A stretch of DNA of 40,392 nt, from contig CALMVI010000142.1 of NCBI GenBank assembly GCA_937873095.1, forward strand, positions 1 through 40,392. The letters are read 5' to 3'. The notes under the pieces were generated by a model, which worked only from the letters and a program-made list of their open reading frames with translations, did not search any database and was not told the DNA's origin. The stretch comes from an uncultured Acetobacteraceae bacterium. GTDB taxonomy: Bacteria; Pseudomonadota; Alphaproteobacteria; Acetobacterales; Acetobacteraceae. This document shows, one piece after another, positions 31,302-40,350 of the stretch; position 1 is the stretch's first letter; the number at the start of each line of letters is the position of its first letter. Position numbers and translations under genes: made by a program.

Positions 31302-34253
31302 ATGACAAAACGATACATGCTGGCCTCCGCTGCCACAGCCGCCGCCCTGGCCCTCTGCCATCCCGCGGCGATGGCGCAGACGGCGCCCACGCAGCCGCAG
31401 GCAGCGTCCGTCCCGCCGCCCACGGCCGCCGGGGGAGAGCAGTTGGCGCAGGCAGCAGCTCCGGGCAATCCGGATACGGGCAGCGACGCCAACCAGTTGT
31501 CCGGCGAGCACGCCGACGACGTGATCGTAACCGGCACACGCCAGTCCGGACGCACCCGGCAGTCGAGCCCCGCCCCGGTCGACGTGATCAGCGCGGCCGA
31601 GCTGACGCGCACCGGGCAGCAGAACGTGTTCGACGCGCTGAACGTGCTGCTGCCGAGCTTCGACCTTCCGCCGATCGGCTTCGACACCGCGGGCCTGGTG
31701 CGATCGGCCCGACTGCGCGGCCTGAGCCCCGACGACGTGCTGGTGCTGGTCGACGGCAAGCGGCGTCACGTCAGCGCCAACATCAACGCCGATATCGGCC
31801 CGGTCGGCGGTTCGGACCCCGTCGATTTTGACATGATCCCGATCAGCCTGATCGACCACATCGAAGTGCTGCGCGACGGTGCGGCCGCCCAGTACGGCTC
31901 GGACGCGATCGCGGGCGTGATCAACATCATCCTCAAGCACAACGATTACGGCACCACCGCCTACGCGCAGGAGGGTGCGACCTACGTCCAGGACGGGTTC
32001 ACCAACAACGTGGGCGCCAGCCACGGCTTTTCGCTGGGCGGCAACGGCTATTTCGACGTGGCCGGCGACTACCGCTACCACGACCACACCAACCGAGACG
32101 GCATCTATCCGTCAGACACGGTCGTGGGGTCGCAGCTGAACCCGCCGTTCAACGTGCCGAACAAGAACAACATCAGCCAGATCGAGGGCGACCCGCGCTA
32201 CAACCTGGCCAATCTGGGCTACAACGCGGCCTACACCTTCGCGCCGGAAGCGACCGTGTATTCGTTCGCCACCTGGGGCTACCGGCATTCCGAAGCGTTC
32301 GAGAACTATCGTGATCCCAACACGAGCGGAACCTACAGCCCGACCGCGATCACGCCGACGACGCCGTTCGGCAACCTGACCGCCGCCGGCCAGTACCCGA
32401 ACGGCTTCGAGCCGCTGGAGGCGATCAACGAGAACGATTATTCCGGCACCGTCGGCCTGAAGGGCGACGTGCTCGATGGCTGGCACTACGATGTCAGCGC
32501 GACCTATGGCGGCGACGTCGACAACATCTCCACCCTCGCCTCGATCAACACCGATTACCTGCACGCGTTCGGCGTCTCGCCCACGCATTTCCATGCCGGC
32601 GAGTACAACGACACCGAACTGACCACCAACCTCGACATCAACCGGCCGTTCGAGACCGGCATCTTCGCGGCCCCGCTCAGCGTCGCGTTCGGCGGCGAGT
32701 TCCGCCACGACACCTACCAGCTGGAGCCGGGCGACGCGCCGTCGCAGTACGGCGGCGGCTCGCAGGCCTATCCCGGCTTCACCAACGTCGACGCCGGCTA
32801 TTATCACCGCAGCAACGGCGCGGGCTACATCGACCTCGCGACCTCGCCGGTGCCGCATTGGCAGGTCGACGTCGCCGGCCGCTTCGAGCACTACACCGAT
32901 GTCGGCGACACCGAGACCGGCAAGTTCACCAGCCGCTACGACATCACGCCGACGCTTGCCGTGCGCGCGACGATCAGCAACGGCTTCCGGGCGCCGACGC
33001 TGGCGCAGGAAGGGTTCGCCGCCGTCAACGTGGGCCCGGTCACCGCGGGCGGCCAGTTCCCGGTCAACTCGCCCGCCGCCCGTGCGCTCGGCTCGGTGCC
33101 GCTGAAGCCGGAGCGGACCAACAACTACGAGTTCGGCATCGTGGCGACCCCGGTGGAACGCCTGCACGTGGCGCTCGACCTGTACCAGATCGACATACGC
33201 GACAGGATCGTCGATTCCGGCCTGATCGGCGGCGCCAACGCCTTCGAGGCGTTTGCGCTGAGCGGCGCCCTGCCGCCCACCTGCTCGCCCGGCAGCGGCT
33301 GCAACCTGTACGCGCAGTATTACACCAACGGCGTCGACACCCAGACCAGGGGTGCCGACCTGACCGTCGACTACGTCTCGCTGCTCGGCGATTACGGCAA
33401 GATCAACTGGTTCTTCGGCGCCAACTTCAACGACACCGAGCTGACCCGCGTTGCGCAGCAGGCGCAGTTCACGCCGGACGTGCTGTCCGAAATCACCACC
33501 GACACGCCGAAGAGCAAGCTGATCCTGCAGGGCACCTACACCTACGGCCCATGGACGGCGCTGCTGCGCGGCACGCGTTACGGCACCTCCGTCGAGGTGC
33601 TGGCGGACGGCAACACCGGTGCCGCGCCGTTCACCGCGAACCGCAACAGGCCCGCCTATATCGGCGACGTCGAGTTCGGCTACAGGATCACGAAGGAAAT
33701 CACGGTGACGGTCGGCGCCAACAACTTCACCGACAAATACGCCGCACATACGACTGCCGCCTCGCGCTACCACAACGCGGTCGAATACATCCCCTCCTCG
33801 CCCTACGGCATCGATGGCGGGTTCTATTACGGCCGGGTGAACGTGGCGTTCGGCACGCCGCCCGAGCCGACGCCCGCCTCGCCAGGCGTCGTCAACGCGC
33901 CGCCGCCGGCCCCGGCCGTGCCGGTGCGCACCTACCTCGTGTTCTTCGACTGGGACCGCGCCGACCTGACCGACCGCGCACGGCAGATCGTCAGCACCGC
34001 GGCACAGGCTTCGAGCCATGTGCAGACGACGCGCATCGAGGTGAACGGCTATACCGACCTGTCTGGCACCGCTTCCTACAACCAGCGGCTGTCGATCCGC
34101 CGGGCGCAGAGCGTGGAGAGCGAGCTGGTGCGCGACGGGGTGGCGCGCAGCGAGATCGCCATCCACGGCTACGGCGAGACCAACCCGCTGGTGCCGACCG
34201 CCAAGGGCGTGCGCGAGCCGCAGAACCGGAGGGTCGAGATCATCCTGAAATAG
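31302..34253 (+). CDS. TonB-dependent receptor with C-terminal OmpA-like domain
   Basis: This 983-residue outer-membrane protein starts at ATG 31302, with AGGA five bases upstream. The signal peptide is MTKRYMLASAATAAALALCH, cleaved after PAAMA. The TonB box/plug begins DDVIVTGTRQ near residue 70. LRGLSPDDVLVLVDGKRRH and IEVLRDGAAAQYGSDAIAGVINIILK are classic plug motifs. The barrel extends to GGFYYGRVNVAFG near residue 850. A Pro-rich linker then leads to an OmpA peptidoglycan-binding domain (880-983): VFFDWDRADLTDRARQIV, VNGYTDLSGTASYNQRLSIRRA and GETNPL...QNRRVEI. The fusion is unusual but topologically sensible, because the C-terminus of the barrel faces the periplasm. The ligand is unknown. 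Confidence 0.93.
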   Translation: MTKRYMLASAATAAALALCHPAAMAQTAPTQPQAASVPPPTAAGGEQLAQAAAPGNPDTGSDANQLSGEHADDVIVTGTRQSGRTRQSSPAPVDVISAAELTRTGQQNVFDALNVLLPSFDLPPIGFDTAGLVRSARLRGLSPDDVLVLVDGKRRHVSANINADIGPVGGSDPVDFDMIPISLIDHIEVLRDGAAAQYGSDAIAGVINIILKHNDYGTTAYAQEGATYVQDGFTNNVGASHGFSLGGNGYFDVAGDYRYHDHTNRDGIYPSDTVVGSQLNPPFNVPNKNNISQIEGDPRYNLANLGYNAAYTFAPEATVYSFATWGYRHSEAFENYRDPNTSGTYSPTAITPTTPFGNLTAAGQYPNGFEPLEAINENDYSGTVGLKGDVLDGWHYDVSATYGGDVDNISTLASINTDYLHAFGVSPTHFHAGEYNDTELTTNLDINRPFETGIFAAPLSVAFGGEFRHDTYQLEPGDAPSQYGGGSQAYPGFTNVDAGYYHRSNGAGYIDLATSPVPHWQVDVAGRFEHYTDVGDTETGKFTSRYDITPTLAVRATISNGFRAPTLAQEGFAAVNVGPVTAGGQFPVNSPAARALGSVPLKPERTNNYEFGIVATPVERLHVALDLYQIDIRDRIVDSGLIGGANAFEAFALSGALPPTCSPGSGCNLYAQYYTNGVDTQTRGADLTVDYVSLLGDYGKINWFFGANFNDTELTRVAQQAQFTPDVLSEITTDTPKSKLILQGTYTYGPWTALLRGTRYGTSVEVLADGNTGAAPFTANRNRPAYIGDVEFGYRITKEITVTVGANNFTDKYAAHTTAASRYHNAVEYIPSSPYGIDGGFYYGRVNVAFGTPPEPTPASPGVVNAPPPAPAVPVRTYLVFFDWDRADLTDRARQIVSTAAQASSHVQTTRIEVNGYTDLSGTASYNQRLSIRRAQSVESELVRDGVARSEIAIHGYGETNPLVPTAKGVREPQNRRVEIILK

Positions 34254-34259
34254 ACGAGT

Positions 34260-34294
34260 GCCGCCCGCAGCCGCAACGGCCGGTTGCGGGCGGC
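34260..34294 (+). terminator. Strong hairpin after the TonB receptor gene
   Basis: GCCGCCCGCA (34260-34269) pairs perfectly with TGCGGGCGGC (34285-34294), seven bases after the receptor stop. There is no U-run. It argues that the GNAT gene starts after it, at GTG 34300, not at GTG 34258. Confidence 0.55.
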
Positions 34295-34299
34295 ACGGC

Positions 34300-34836
34300 G
34301 TGACGGACGTGTTTGCTCCCCGCCCGGCGACGCGGGACGACCTGCCCGCCCTGCGCGCGCTGATGGCCGACGCGATCGGCACGCTGCAGCGCGGCTTCCT
34401 CGACGCGGAGCAGATCGAGGCGAGCCGGCAGGTGATGGGGCTGGACACCCAGCTCGTCGATGACGGCACCTACGTCGTCGTCGAGGCGGCAGGCGTGATT
34501 GCCGGCTGCGGCGGCTGGAGCTGGCGCGCCACGCTGTTCGGCGGCGACCACACTGCCGGGCGTTCGGCCGCCGCCCTCGACCCCGCGCAGGACGCGGCGA
34601 GGATACGGGCGATGTACACCGCCCCGGCCTTCGCGCGGCGGGGGGTCGGGCGGCTGGTGCTGGCGCTGTGCGAGGACGCCGCCCGCAACGCGGGTTTCCG
34701 CCGTGCCGAACTCGCGTCCACGCGCGCTGGGCTGCCGCTCTACGCCGCATGCGGCTACGCCGTCCTCGAGCATTTCGAGGCCGTGCATGGCGGCCAGCGC
34801 ATTCCGCTGGCCAGGATGGAGAAGCGGCTCGCCTGA
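34300..34836 (+). CDS. GNAT family N-acetyltransferase
   Basis: This 178-residue protein starts at GTG 34300 (MTDVFAPRPATRDDLPALRALM). The GNAT core includes VVVEAAGVIAGCGGWSW, then RIRAMYTAPAFARRGVGRLVLALCEDAARNAG with the acetyl-CoA loop RRGVGR, and AELASTRAGLPLYAACGYAVLEHFE. The acceptor is unknown. An earlier GTG at 34258 is in frame but would place the hairpin that closes the receptor gene within the coding sequence. The GH1-like gene follows 120 bases later. Confidence 0.88.
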   Translation: MTDVFAPRPATRDDLPALRALMADAIGTLQRGFLDAEQIEASRQVMGLDTQLVDDGTYVVVEAAGVIAGCGGWSWRATLFGGDHTAGRSAAALDPAQDAARIRAMYTAPAFARRGVGRLVLALCEDAARNAGFRRAELASTRAGLPLYAACGYAVLEHFEAVHGGQRIPLARMEKRLA

Positions 34837-34956
34837 GCCGGGTGCGCGGTCACGCCCGGTCGGCGCAGTTTGCCTGGCAACCCGGCCGGTGGTCGCGGGT
34901 TGCACGACGGTCAACCCGGATGTCTCCGTCGTCCGCACGCCAGGGGAGTGCCCACG

Positions 34957-36303
34957 TTGAGTCCGCATCGAGATGGCGCGGTTCCGGCCCAGCCGGAGCC
35001 GGACCCGCCGCTGGCCCTGTGGGGCGGGGTCGAGTGCAGCGTGGTCAGGGTCGGCGACGTCTGGCGCGACCAGCTGCGCGACACCGGCCACCACGACAGG
35101 GGGGCCGAGGATGTGGCCCGGCTGGCAGGGCTCGGGCTGCGCACGCTGCGCTACCCGCTGCTCTGGGAACGGCACGGTGCGATGGATGCGGACGCGTCGG
35201 CCTGGCACACGAGGCAGCTGGCCAGCCTGGAGGCGCATGGCATCGAGGTGATCGCCGGGCTGGTGCATCACGGCTCGGGTCCCGCCGGGACCGACCTGCT
35301 GGACCCGCTGTTCCCCGAGCGCCTGGCCGAGCACGCGTCCGCGATGGCACGGCTGCATCCCGGGGTGCGGCGCTGGATACCGGTTAACGAGCCGCTGACG
35401 ACCGCCCGCTTCGCCTGCCTGTACGGCCACTGGTACCCGCATCTGCAGGACGAGGGCGCGTTCCTGCGCGCGACGGCCAACCAGTGCCGCGCCACCCTGC
35501 TGGCGATGCGGGCGATCCGCGCCCATGACCGGAACGCGGCGTTCGTCAGCACGGAGGATATCGGCCGGGTGTTTTCGACCGAGACGCTGGCTGGGCAGGC
35601 CGGCTACGAGAACGACCGCCGCTGGCTGAGCCTGGACCTGCTGTGCGGCCGCGTCGGCGCGCACCACCCCTGGCGCGGCTACCTGGAGGGGCATGGCGTG
35701 CCCGCATCCCACCTGGACGAGCTGGCCACCGGGGAAGCGGCCCCGGACGTGATCGGGGTCAACCACTACGCGACCAGCGACCGCTTCCTGGACCACCGGG
35801 TGCAGCTGTACCCGCGGCAGCTGCGCGGCGGCAACGGCCGCATGGAGTACGTGGACACCGAGGCGGTGCGCGCCGGCGTGGCCTCCAGCCGCGTCGGCTG
35901 GCTGCCGCGGCTGCGGGAGGTGTGGTCGCGCTACGGCCGGACCATGGCGCTGACCGAGGTGCATCTGGGCTGCGACGACCCTGCCGAATCGGTGCGCTGG
36001 CTGATGGAGGCGTGGCGCGCGGCCGAGGCAATGCGGGCGGAGGGCGCGCGCTGCGTGGGCGTGACCGCCTGGGCGCTGTTCGGCCTGGTGGACTGGGACA
36101 GCCTGCTGCGCGAGAGGCGCGGCCGGGTGGAGCCGGGCGCGTTCGACACGCGCGCCGAGCCGCCCAGGCCGACGCTGATCGCCGAGGCGGTCCGTGCGCT
36201 GGCGCAGGACGGCAGGTTCGTCCATCCGTCGCTGAACCGGCCAGGCTGGTGGCGCCGGGCAGACCGCGTGCATGAGGGCCTGCGCACGCCCGAAGCGGCG
36301 TGA
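34957..36303 (+). CDS. Family 1 glycoside hydrolase-like protein
   Basis: This 448-residue (beta/alpha)8 protein is distantly GH1-like: LALWGGVECSVVRVGD near residue 19, then GLRTLRYPLLWERHG, the acid/base motif PVNEP with Glu145, DVIGVNHYATSDRF and the nucleophile region ALTEVHLGCD with Glu334. Both catalytic glutamates are kept, so glycosidase activity is possible. Relatives also occur fused to dTDP-rhamnose reductase-like domains, which are absent here. The start TTG 34957 has GGGGAG eight bases before it; GTG 34948 lies too close to that site. No signal peptide is present. The stop overlaps the ABC exporter start by four bases. Confidence 0.85.
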   Translation: MSPHRDGAVPAQPEPDPPLALWGGVECSVVRVGDVWRDQLRDTGHHDRGAEDVARLAGLGLRTLRYPLLWERHGAMDADASAWHTRQLASLEAHGIEVIAGLVHHGSGPAGTDLLDPLFPERLAEHASAMARLHPGVRRWIPVNEPLTTARFACLYGHWYPHLQDEGAFLRATANQCRATLLAMRAIRAHDRNAAFVSTEDIGRVFSTETLAGQAGYENDRRWLSLDLLCGRVGAHHPWRGYLEGHGVPASHLDELATGEAAPDVIGVNHYATSDRFLDHRVQLYPRQLRGGNGRMEYVDTEAVRAGVASSRVGWLPRLREVWSRYGRTMALTEVHLGCDDPAESVRWLMEAWRAAEAMRAEGARCVGVTAWALFGLVDWDSLLRERRGRVEPGAFDTRAEPPRPTLIAEAVRALAQDGRFVHPSLNRPGWWRRADRVHEGLRTPEAA

Positions 36304-38066
36304 CGGGGGTGCGGCCGGTTGTGCCGGAATCGGCGCTCGCCTTCGTCATGCGCCACGTGCGCGGCCGGCCGGGGCAGTCGGCCGGGCTGTTCGGCGTGGT
36401 CGCCGGGGCGGCGCTGTGCGCGGTGGGGGCGCAGTACGCGCTGAAGCTGCTGGTCGACAGCATGACCGCGGGCGGGCGGCACGATGGCGTTTCGACGGCA
36501 CTGGCCCTGTTCCTGGCGCTGCTGGCGGCCGAATGCGTGTGCTGGCGCCTGGGCGGCTTCGTGGGCTCGCGCCTGGTGATCCAGGCAGGCGAGGACATCC
36601 GCGCCGACCTGTTCGAGGCGGTGAGCGCGCAGCCCTGGCGCTTCTACACCGACCAGGCCAGCGGCGCCCTGACCAGCCGCATCACGGCTGCCTCCGGCGC
36701 CGCCGCGGGCGTGATGCGCACCGGCGTGTGGAACCTGTTGCCGCCGGTGGCCGACCTGGCAGGCTCGGTGGTCGTGCTGGTCAGCATAGACTGGCGCATC
36801 GGGCTCGGCCTGTTGCTGGTGGCGGGGCTGGCGACGCTGGTGCTGCACCGGATTGGCCTGCGCGGCTTTCCGCTGCACCTGGCCTATCATCGTGAGGCGG
36901 CCGAGGTGGCAGGCAGCTTCGCCGACGTGCTCGGCAACATGAGCCTGGTGCGCGCCTACGGCGCCCGGCTGCGAGAGAGCCGGATGCTGCGCCACCGGAT
37001 GCAGGCGGAGGGCCGCACGCACGCCGCAAGCTGGCGCTTCCTGGAACGCCTGCGCTCGTGGCACGACGTGGCGTTCTGGCTGGCCAACGCGGTGGTGCTG
37101 AGCATTGCCGTGCGGCAATGGCAGCATGGCGCGATCAGCACCGGCAGCGTGGTGGTCGTCTGCACGCTGACGCTGCGCGTGCTGACGGGATCGCGGGAGG
37201 CGGCGTTGTCGCTGCTCGGCATCGCCAACCAGCTGGGCGCGGTGTCGGAGGCGCTCTCGGTGCTGCGCATGGCGCCCGAGCCGCGAGGCGCATGGCAGAC
37301 GCGCCAGCCTGGCCATGGCTGCATCGAGTTGCGCCGGGTCAGCCACGCGCCCGCCGGCGGCCGGCTGCTGTTCAGGGATCTCGACCTGCGTATCGAGGCG
37401 GGCCAGAGGGTCGGCATCGTCGGCCCGTCGGGCGCCGGCAAGTCGACGCTGCTGCGGCTGGTCCAGGGCATCGTGGCGCCGGAGGACGGCTGCGTGCTGG
37501 TGGACGGGCAGGACGCCGCCCGGCTGGCGCCCGACAGCCTGGCCCAGGCGTTCTGCGTGGTGACCCAGGAAGTGGCCCTGTTCCAGAGGAGTTTTGCCGA
37601 GAACCTGTGCTACGGCCGGCCAGGGGCGTCGTGGGACGAGGTGCTGGCAGTGTCGCGCGCCACCGGCTGCGACGCGTTCATCGAGGCGATGCCGGAGGGC
37701 TACGACACCCTGGTGGGCGAGCGCGGCATCCGGCTGTCCGGCGGACAGCGGCAACGGCTGGCGGTGGCGCGCGCGCTGCTTCGGCATGCGCCGGTGCTGA
37801 TCCTGGACGAGGCCACCAGTGCGATGGACAGCAGCGCCGAGCTGCAGGTGCAGCGCGCCATCCTGGCGCTGGCCGGCACGCGCACGGTGGTGGCGGTGGC
37901 GCACCGCCTGTCGACGCTGATGGATTTCGACCGGATCGTCGTCGTGCGGGACGGGTGCATCGTGGAGGATGGCGAACCGTCCGCGCTGTGCCGCGGCCAG
38001 GGCTACTTCGCCGCCATGTGGCGGCTGCAGCAGCACGCCGGGCTGGTGCCGGCGGACAGGGTGTAA
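36300..38066 (+). CDS. ABC exporter, fused membrane and ATPase domains (half-transporter)
   Basis: This 588-residue type IV ABC half-transporter has a transmembrane domain over about residues 25-310 with six helices (AGLFGVVAGAALCAVGAQYAL, DLAGSVVVLVSIDWRIGLGLLLVAGLATLVL and others). The ATPase domain has Walker A GPSGAGKST (375-383), Q-loop VVTQEVALFQ, signature LSGGQ (479-483), Walker B LILDEATS with D503/E504, and H-loop VAVAHRL. It should work as a homodimer. Exporters of lipids, sugars-lipids or drugs share this build; the cargo cannot be read from sequence. It starts at GTG 36300, overlapping the GH1-like gene, so a glycan or glycolipid link is an inference from coupling. Confidence 0.93.
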   Translation: MTGVRPVVPESALAFVMRHVRGRPGQSAGLFGVVAGAALCAVGAQYALKLLVDSMTAGGRHDGVSTALALFLALLAAECVCWRLGGFVGSRLVIQAGEDIRADLFEAVSAQPWRFYTDQASGALTSRITAASGAAAGVMRTGVWNLLPPVADLAGSVVVLVSIDWRIGLGLLLVAGLATLVLHRIGLRGFPLHLAYHREAAEVAGSFADVLGNMSLVRAYGARLRESRMLRHRMQAEGRTHAASWRFLERLRSWHDVAFWLANAVVLSIAVRQWQHGAISTGSVVVVCTLTLRVLTGSREAALSLLGIANQLGAVSEALSVLRMAPEPRGAWQTRQPGHGCIELRRVSHAPAGGRLLFRDLDLRIEAGQRVGIVGPSGAGKSTLLRLVQGIVAPEDGCVLVDGQDAARLAPDSLAQAFCVVTQEVALFQRSFAENLCYGRPGASWDEVLAVSRATGCDAFIEAMPEGYDTLVGERGIRLSGGQRQRLAVARALLRHAPVLILDEATSAMDSSAELQVQRAILALAGTRTVVAVAHRLSTLMDFDRIVVVRDGCIVEDGEPSALCRGQGYFAAMWRLQQHAGLVPADRV

Positions 38067-38118
38067 GCCGGCCCGGAATCAACGCCGCAGAGGAGCGGCA
38101 AGCAGAGGGAGTGTCGCG

Positions 38119-39660
38119 ATGACTGGAACAGACGATCGGTTGCAGCCCGCCGACGGCCCGGCCGGAGCCGAGGCAGGCGCCGCGCCGGCGCCCGCCTGCA
38201 CGCTGGTGATCTTCGGCGCCGGCGGCGACCTGACCAAGCGGCTGCTGATGCCCGCGCTCTACAACCTGTCCACCAGCAAGCTGCTGGACGACAAGTTCCG
38301 GGTGATCGGGGTGGATCGGGGCCAGGCCGACACCGGCGCGTGGACGCACGCGCTGACCGAAACGATGCAGAGCTTCACCAAGGACAAGACGTCGGAGTTC
38401 CACACGCCCAAGATCGACGAGGCCGCGTGGACGTGGGTGACCGACCGGCTGCAGTACCAGCAGGGCGATTTCAGCCAGCAGGAGGTGTTCGCCGAGATCG
38501 GCCGAGCCGTGGGCGGCGGCAGTGCCATCTTCTACCTGGCCGTGGGCGCGCGCTTCTTCGGCACGGTGGTCGACGGGCTGGGCAAGGCGGGCCTGCTGAA
38601 GCAGGACGACGGAGTGTTCCGGCGCGTGATCATCGAGAAGCCGTTCGGCGCCGACCTGCCATCCGCGCAGGCGCTGAACGCGCAGATCCTGACCCAGGCC
38701 GACGAGAGCCAGTACTACCGGATCGACCATTTCCTCGGCAAGGAGACGGTGCAGAGCATCATGGCGGTGCGCTTTGCTAACGGCATGTTCGAGCCGACCT
38801 GGCGACGCGAGTATATCGACCATGTGCAGATCACCGCCGCGGAGACCGTGGGGGTGGAGGCGCGCGGCAGCTTCTACGAGCCGACGGGCGCGTTGCGCGA
38901 CATGGTGCCGAACCATCTCTTCACCCTGCTGAGCATGGTCGCGATGGAGCCGCCGAACTCGTTCGATGCCGAGGACGTGCGCGAGGAAAAGGCCAAGCTG
39001 GTGGAGGCGATCCGCCCGATGGCGCCCGACGACGCGGTGCGCGGCCAGTACGGCGCCGGGCAGGAGGCAGGTCACGACGTTCCTGGCTACCGGCAAGAAC
39101 CAGGGGTGGCGCCGGACAGCCACACCGAAACCTACGTCGCGCTGAAAGTCTCGATCGAAAACTGGCGCTGGGCCGGCGTGCCGTTCTACCTGCGCACCGG
39201 CAAGCGCTTGCGCGGGCGGCAGACGGAGATTTCGATCCACTACAAATCCGCGCCGTACCGCATGTTCCGGGACACGCCCGTCGACAAGACGACGCCCAAC
39301 GTCGTGCGCCTGCTGATGGATCCGGACCAGGGACTGGAAACGCAGTTCGACGCGAAGGTGCCGGGGCCGCAGATGCGGCTCGGCCGCGTCGCCACCTCCA
39401 TGCGCTACAAGGATTACTTCGAGGAAAGGCCCAATGTCGGCTACGAGACCCTGCTCTACGACTGCATGATCGGCGATACGACGCTGTTCCAGCGGGCCGA
39501 CGCCATCGAGGCGAGCTGGCGCGTGGTGCAGCCCGTGCTGGAAAGCTGGGGACGCGGCGAGGGCAGCGTGGAGCCGTATGCGGCCGGCAGCCAAGGACCG
39601 GCCGGGGCCGATGCGCTGCTCGAACGCGATGGACGAAGCTGGCTCGCGCTGCCCGAGTAG
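38119..39660 (+). CDS. zwf: Glucose-6-phosphate 1-dehydrogenase
   Basis: This 513-residue enzyme oxidises glucose 6-phosphate to 6-phosphogluconolactone with NAD(P)+, feeding the pentose phosphate and Entner-Doudoroff routes. The nucleotide motif is GAGGDLTKR (33-41). FYLAVGARFFGTVV and VIIEKPFGADL follow, then the substrate site RIDHFLGKE (201-209). FANGMFEPTWRREYIDHVQI, GALRDMVPNHLFTLLSMVAMEPP and FYLRTGKRL complete the set. The first 25 residues are a Gly/Ala-rich extension. The start ATG 38119 has GGGAG seven bases upstream. pgl, edd and gnd are not in the window. It lies 52 bases after the ABC gene, so co-transcription is possible. Confidence 0.96.
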   Translation: MTGTDDRLQPADGPAGAEAGAAPAPACTLVIFGAGGDLTKRLLMPALYNLSTSKLLDDKFRVIGVDRGQADTGAWTHALTETMQSFTKDKTSEFHTPKIDEAAWTWVTDRLQYQQGDFSQQEVFAEIGRAVGGGSAIFYLAVGARFFGTVVDGLGKAGLLKQDDGVFRRVIIEKPFGADLPSAQALNAQILTQADESQYYRIDHFLGKETVQSIMAVRFANGMFEPTWRREYIDHVQITAAETVGVEARGSFYEPTGALRDMVPNHLFTLLSMVAMEPPNSFDAEDVREEKAKLVEAIRPMAPDDAVRGQYGAGQEAGHDVPGYRQEPGVAPDSHTETYVALKVSIENWRWAGVPFYLRTGKRLRGRQTEISIHYKSAPYRMFRDTPVDKTTPNVVRLLMDPDQGLETQFDAKVPGPQMRLGRVATSMRYKDYFEERPNVGYETLLYDCMIGDTTLFQRADAIEASWRVVQPVLESWGRGEGSVEPYAAGSQGPAGADALLERDGRSWLALPE

Positions 39661-40009
39661 CGGCTGCCGCTCCCGCACTCCCTGTTTGCCTAGCTGGGCC
39701 GTTCCGTCCCATTTTCGCGCGTGCCGCCTGCGCCTGTGCGTAGGCTGCCATGTGTAAACCTCAACGCCGGCGGGCCGGAGGCGTCGCTCGACCGAATCGT
39801 GCAGCAATGCGGAACCGGCCGACATTTCGCGCCAGTCTAGGCGGTGTTTAGAGACCTTAGTGCCAAATACTGAGTGTTGAGTGTGCTTGGCGGCGCCTGG
39901 TGGCGCTTGTCGTGTTATTTACCATATGGGTGCTACTGTCTGATCGCTTCGACGCGGGGGAGTGCTCCCGCTTCTGCTCCATGACAGTGCCGTTACGAAA
40001 GAAGTCGAC
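39661..40009. other. Intergenic region after zwf
   Basis: This 349-base stretch shows no gene. It contains an AT-richer segment at 39840-39945 (TGTCGTGTTATTTACCATAT) that may hold a promoter for the small downstream gene, but no clear -35/-10 pair. A 7-bp hairpin, GCGGG...CCCGC with loop AGTG (39954-39971), lies in the presumed leader. Confidence 0.4.
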
Positions 40010-40216
40010 ATGTCCTACATTTCCGATATCTCGCCAGAATCCCTGGTGGGCTCAAACACGTCCTATGCAGGCGATCCTGCAGGCCGCGCTGCGAACGCCG
40101 ATGCGCCTGCGTCATCGTCCGTCAGGCTTGCCGCAGGACTTGAGGTGACGATCCTGCTGGCAATGCTTTCGGGGTTGAGCCTGGCTTTCTGCACGATTGC
40201 CGCGGGCGCGTTTTAG
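40010..40216 (+). CDS. Small single-span membrane protein, hypothetical
   Basis: This 68-residue frame begins MSYISDISPESLVGSNTSYA. The first 38 residues are polar, and residues about 40-66 (AAGLEVTILLAMLSGLSLAFCTIAAGAF) form one likely membrane helix reaching the C-terminus. A purine-rich GAAAGAAG lies just upstream of ATG 40010. I know no family. The composition break between polar N-terminus and hydrophobic C-terminus favours a real gene, but its shortness and lack of homology keep confidence low. A palindromic repeat follows its stop by two bases. Confidence 0.45.
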   Translation: MSYISDISPESLVGSNTSYAGDPAGRAANADAPASSSVRLAAGLEVTILLAMLSGLSLAFCTIAAGAF

Positions 40217-40217
40217 G

Positions 40218-40260
40218 GCAGATCGCGTTCAGGTGGACTCACCTGAACGCGTCAATCTGC
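40218..40260. repeat. Long interrupted palindrome at the right end
   Basis: GCAGAT-CGCGTTCAGGTG, loop GACT, CACCTGAACGCG, TCA bulge, ATCTGC: a 12-bp perfect stem extended by 6 bp after a bulge. It starts two bases after the small membrane gene and could end its transcription. It has the look of an intergenic palindromic repeat. Confidence 0.7.
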
Positions 40261-40337
40261 TCGCGAGAGCGAGAGCTGGAGCGGGTCGGGCTGCACAGTC
40301 AGCCAGAAGCGTTCTGGCCAGTTGCTGAGAAAGGCCA

Positions 40338-40350
40338 GGGGCTCTGCCCC
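40338..40350. repeat. GGGGCTCTGCCCC hairpin core
   Basis: The 13-mer GGGGC-TCT-GCCCC is also present at 11461-11473. Its reverse complement occurs at 11554-11566 and a one-base variant at 25754-25766. It is a recurrent core of intergenic hairpins in this genome. Confidence 0.6.
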
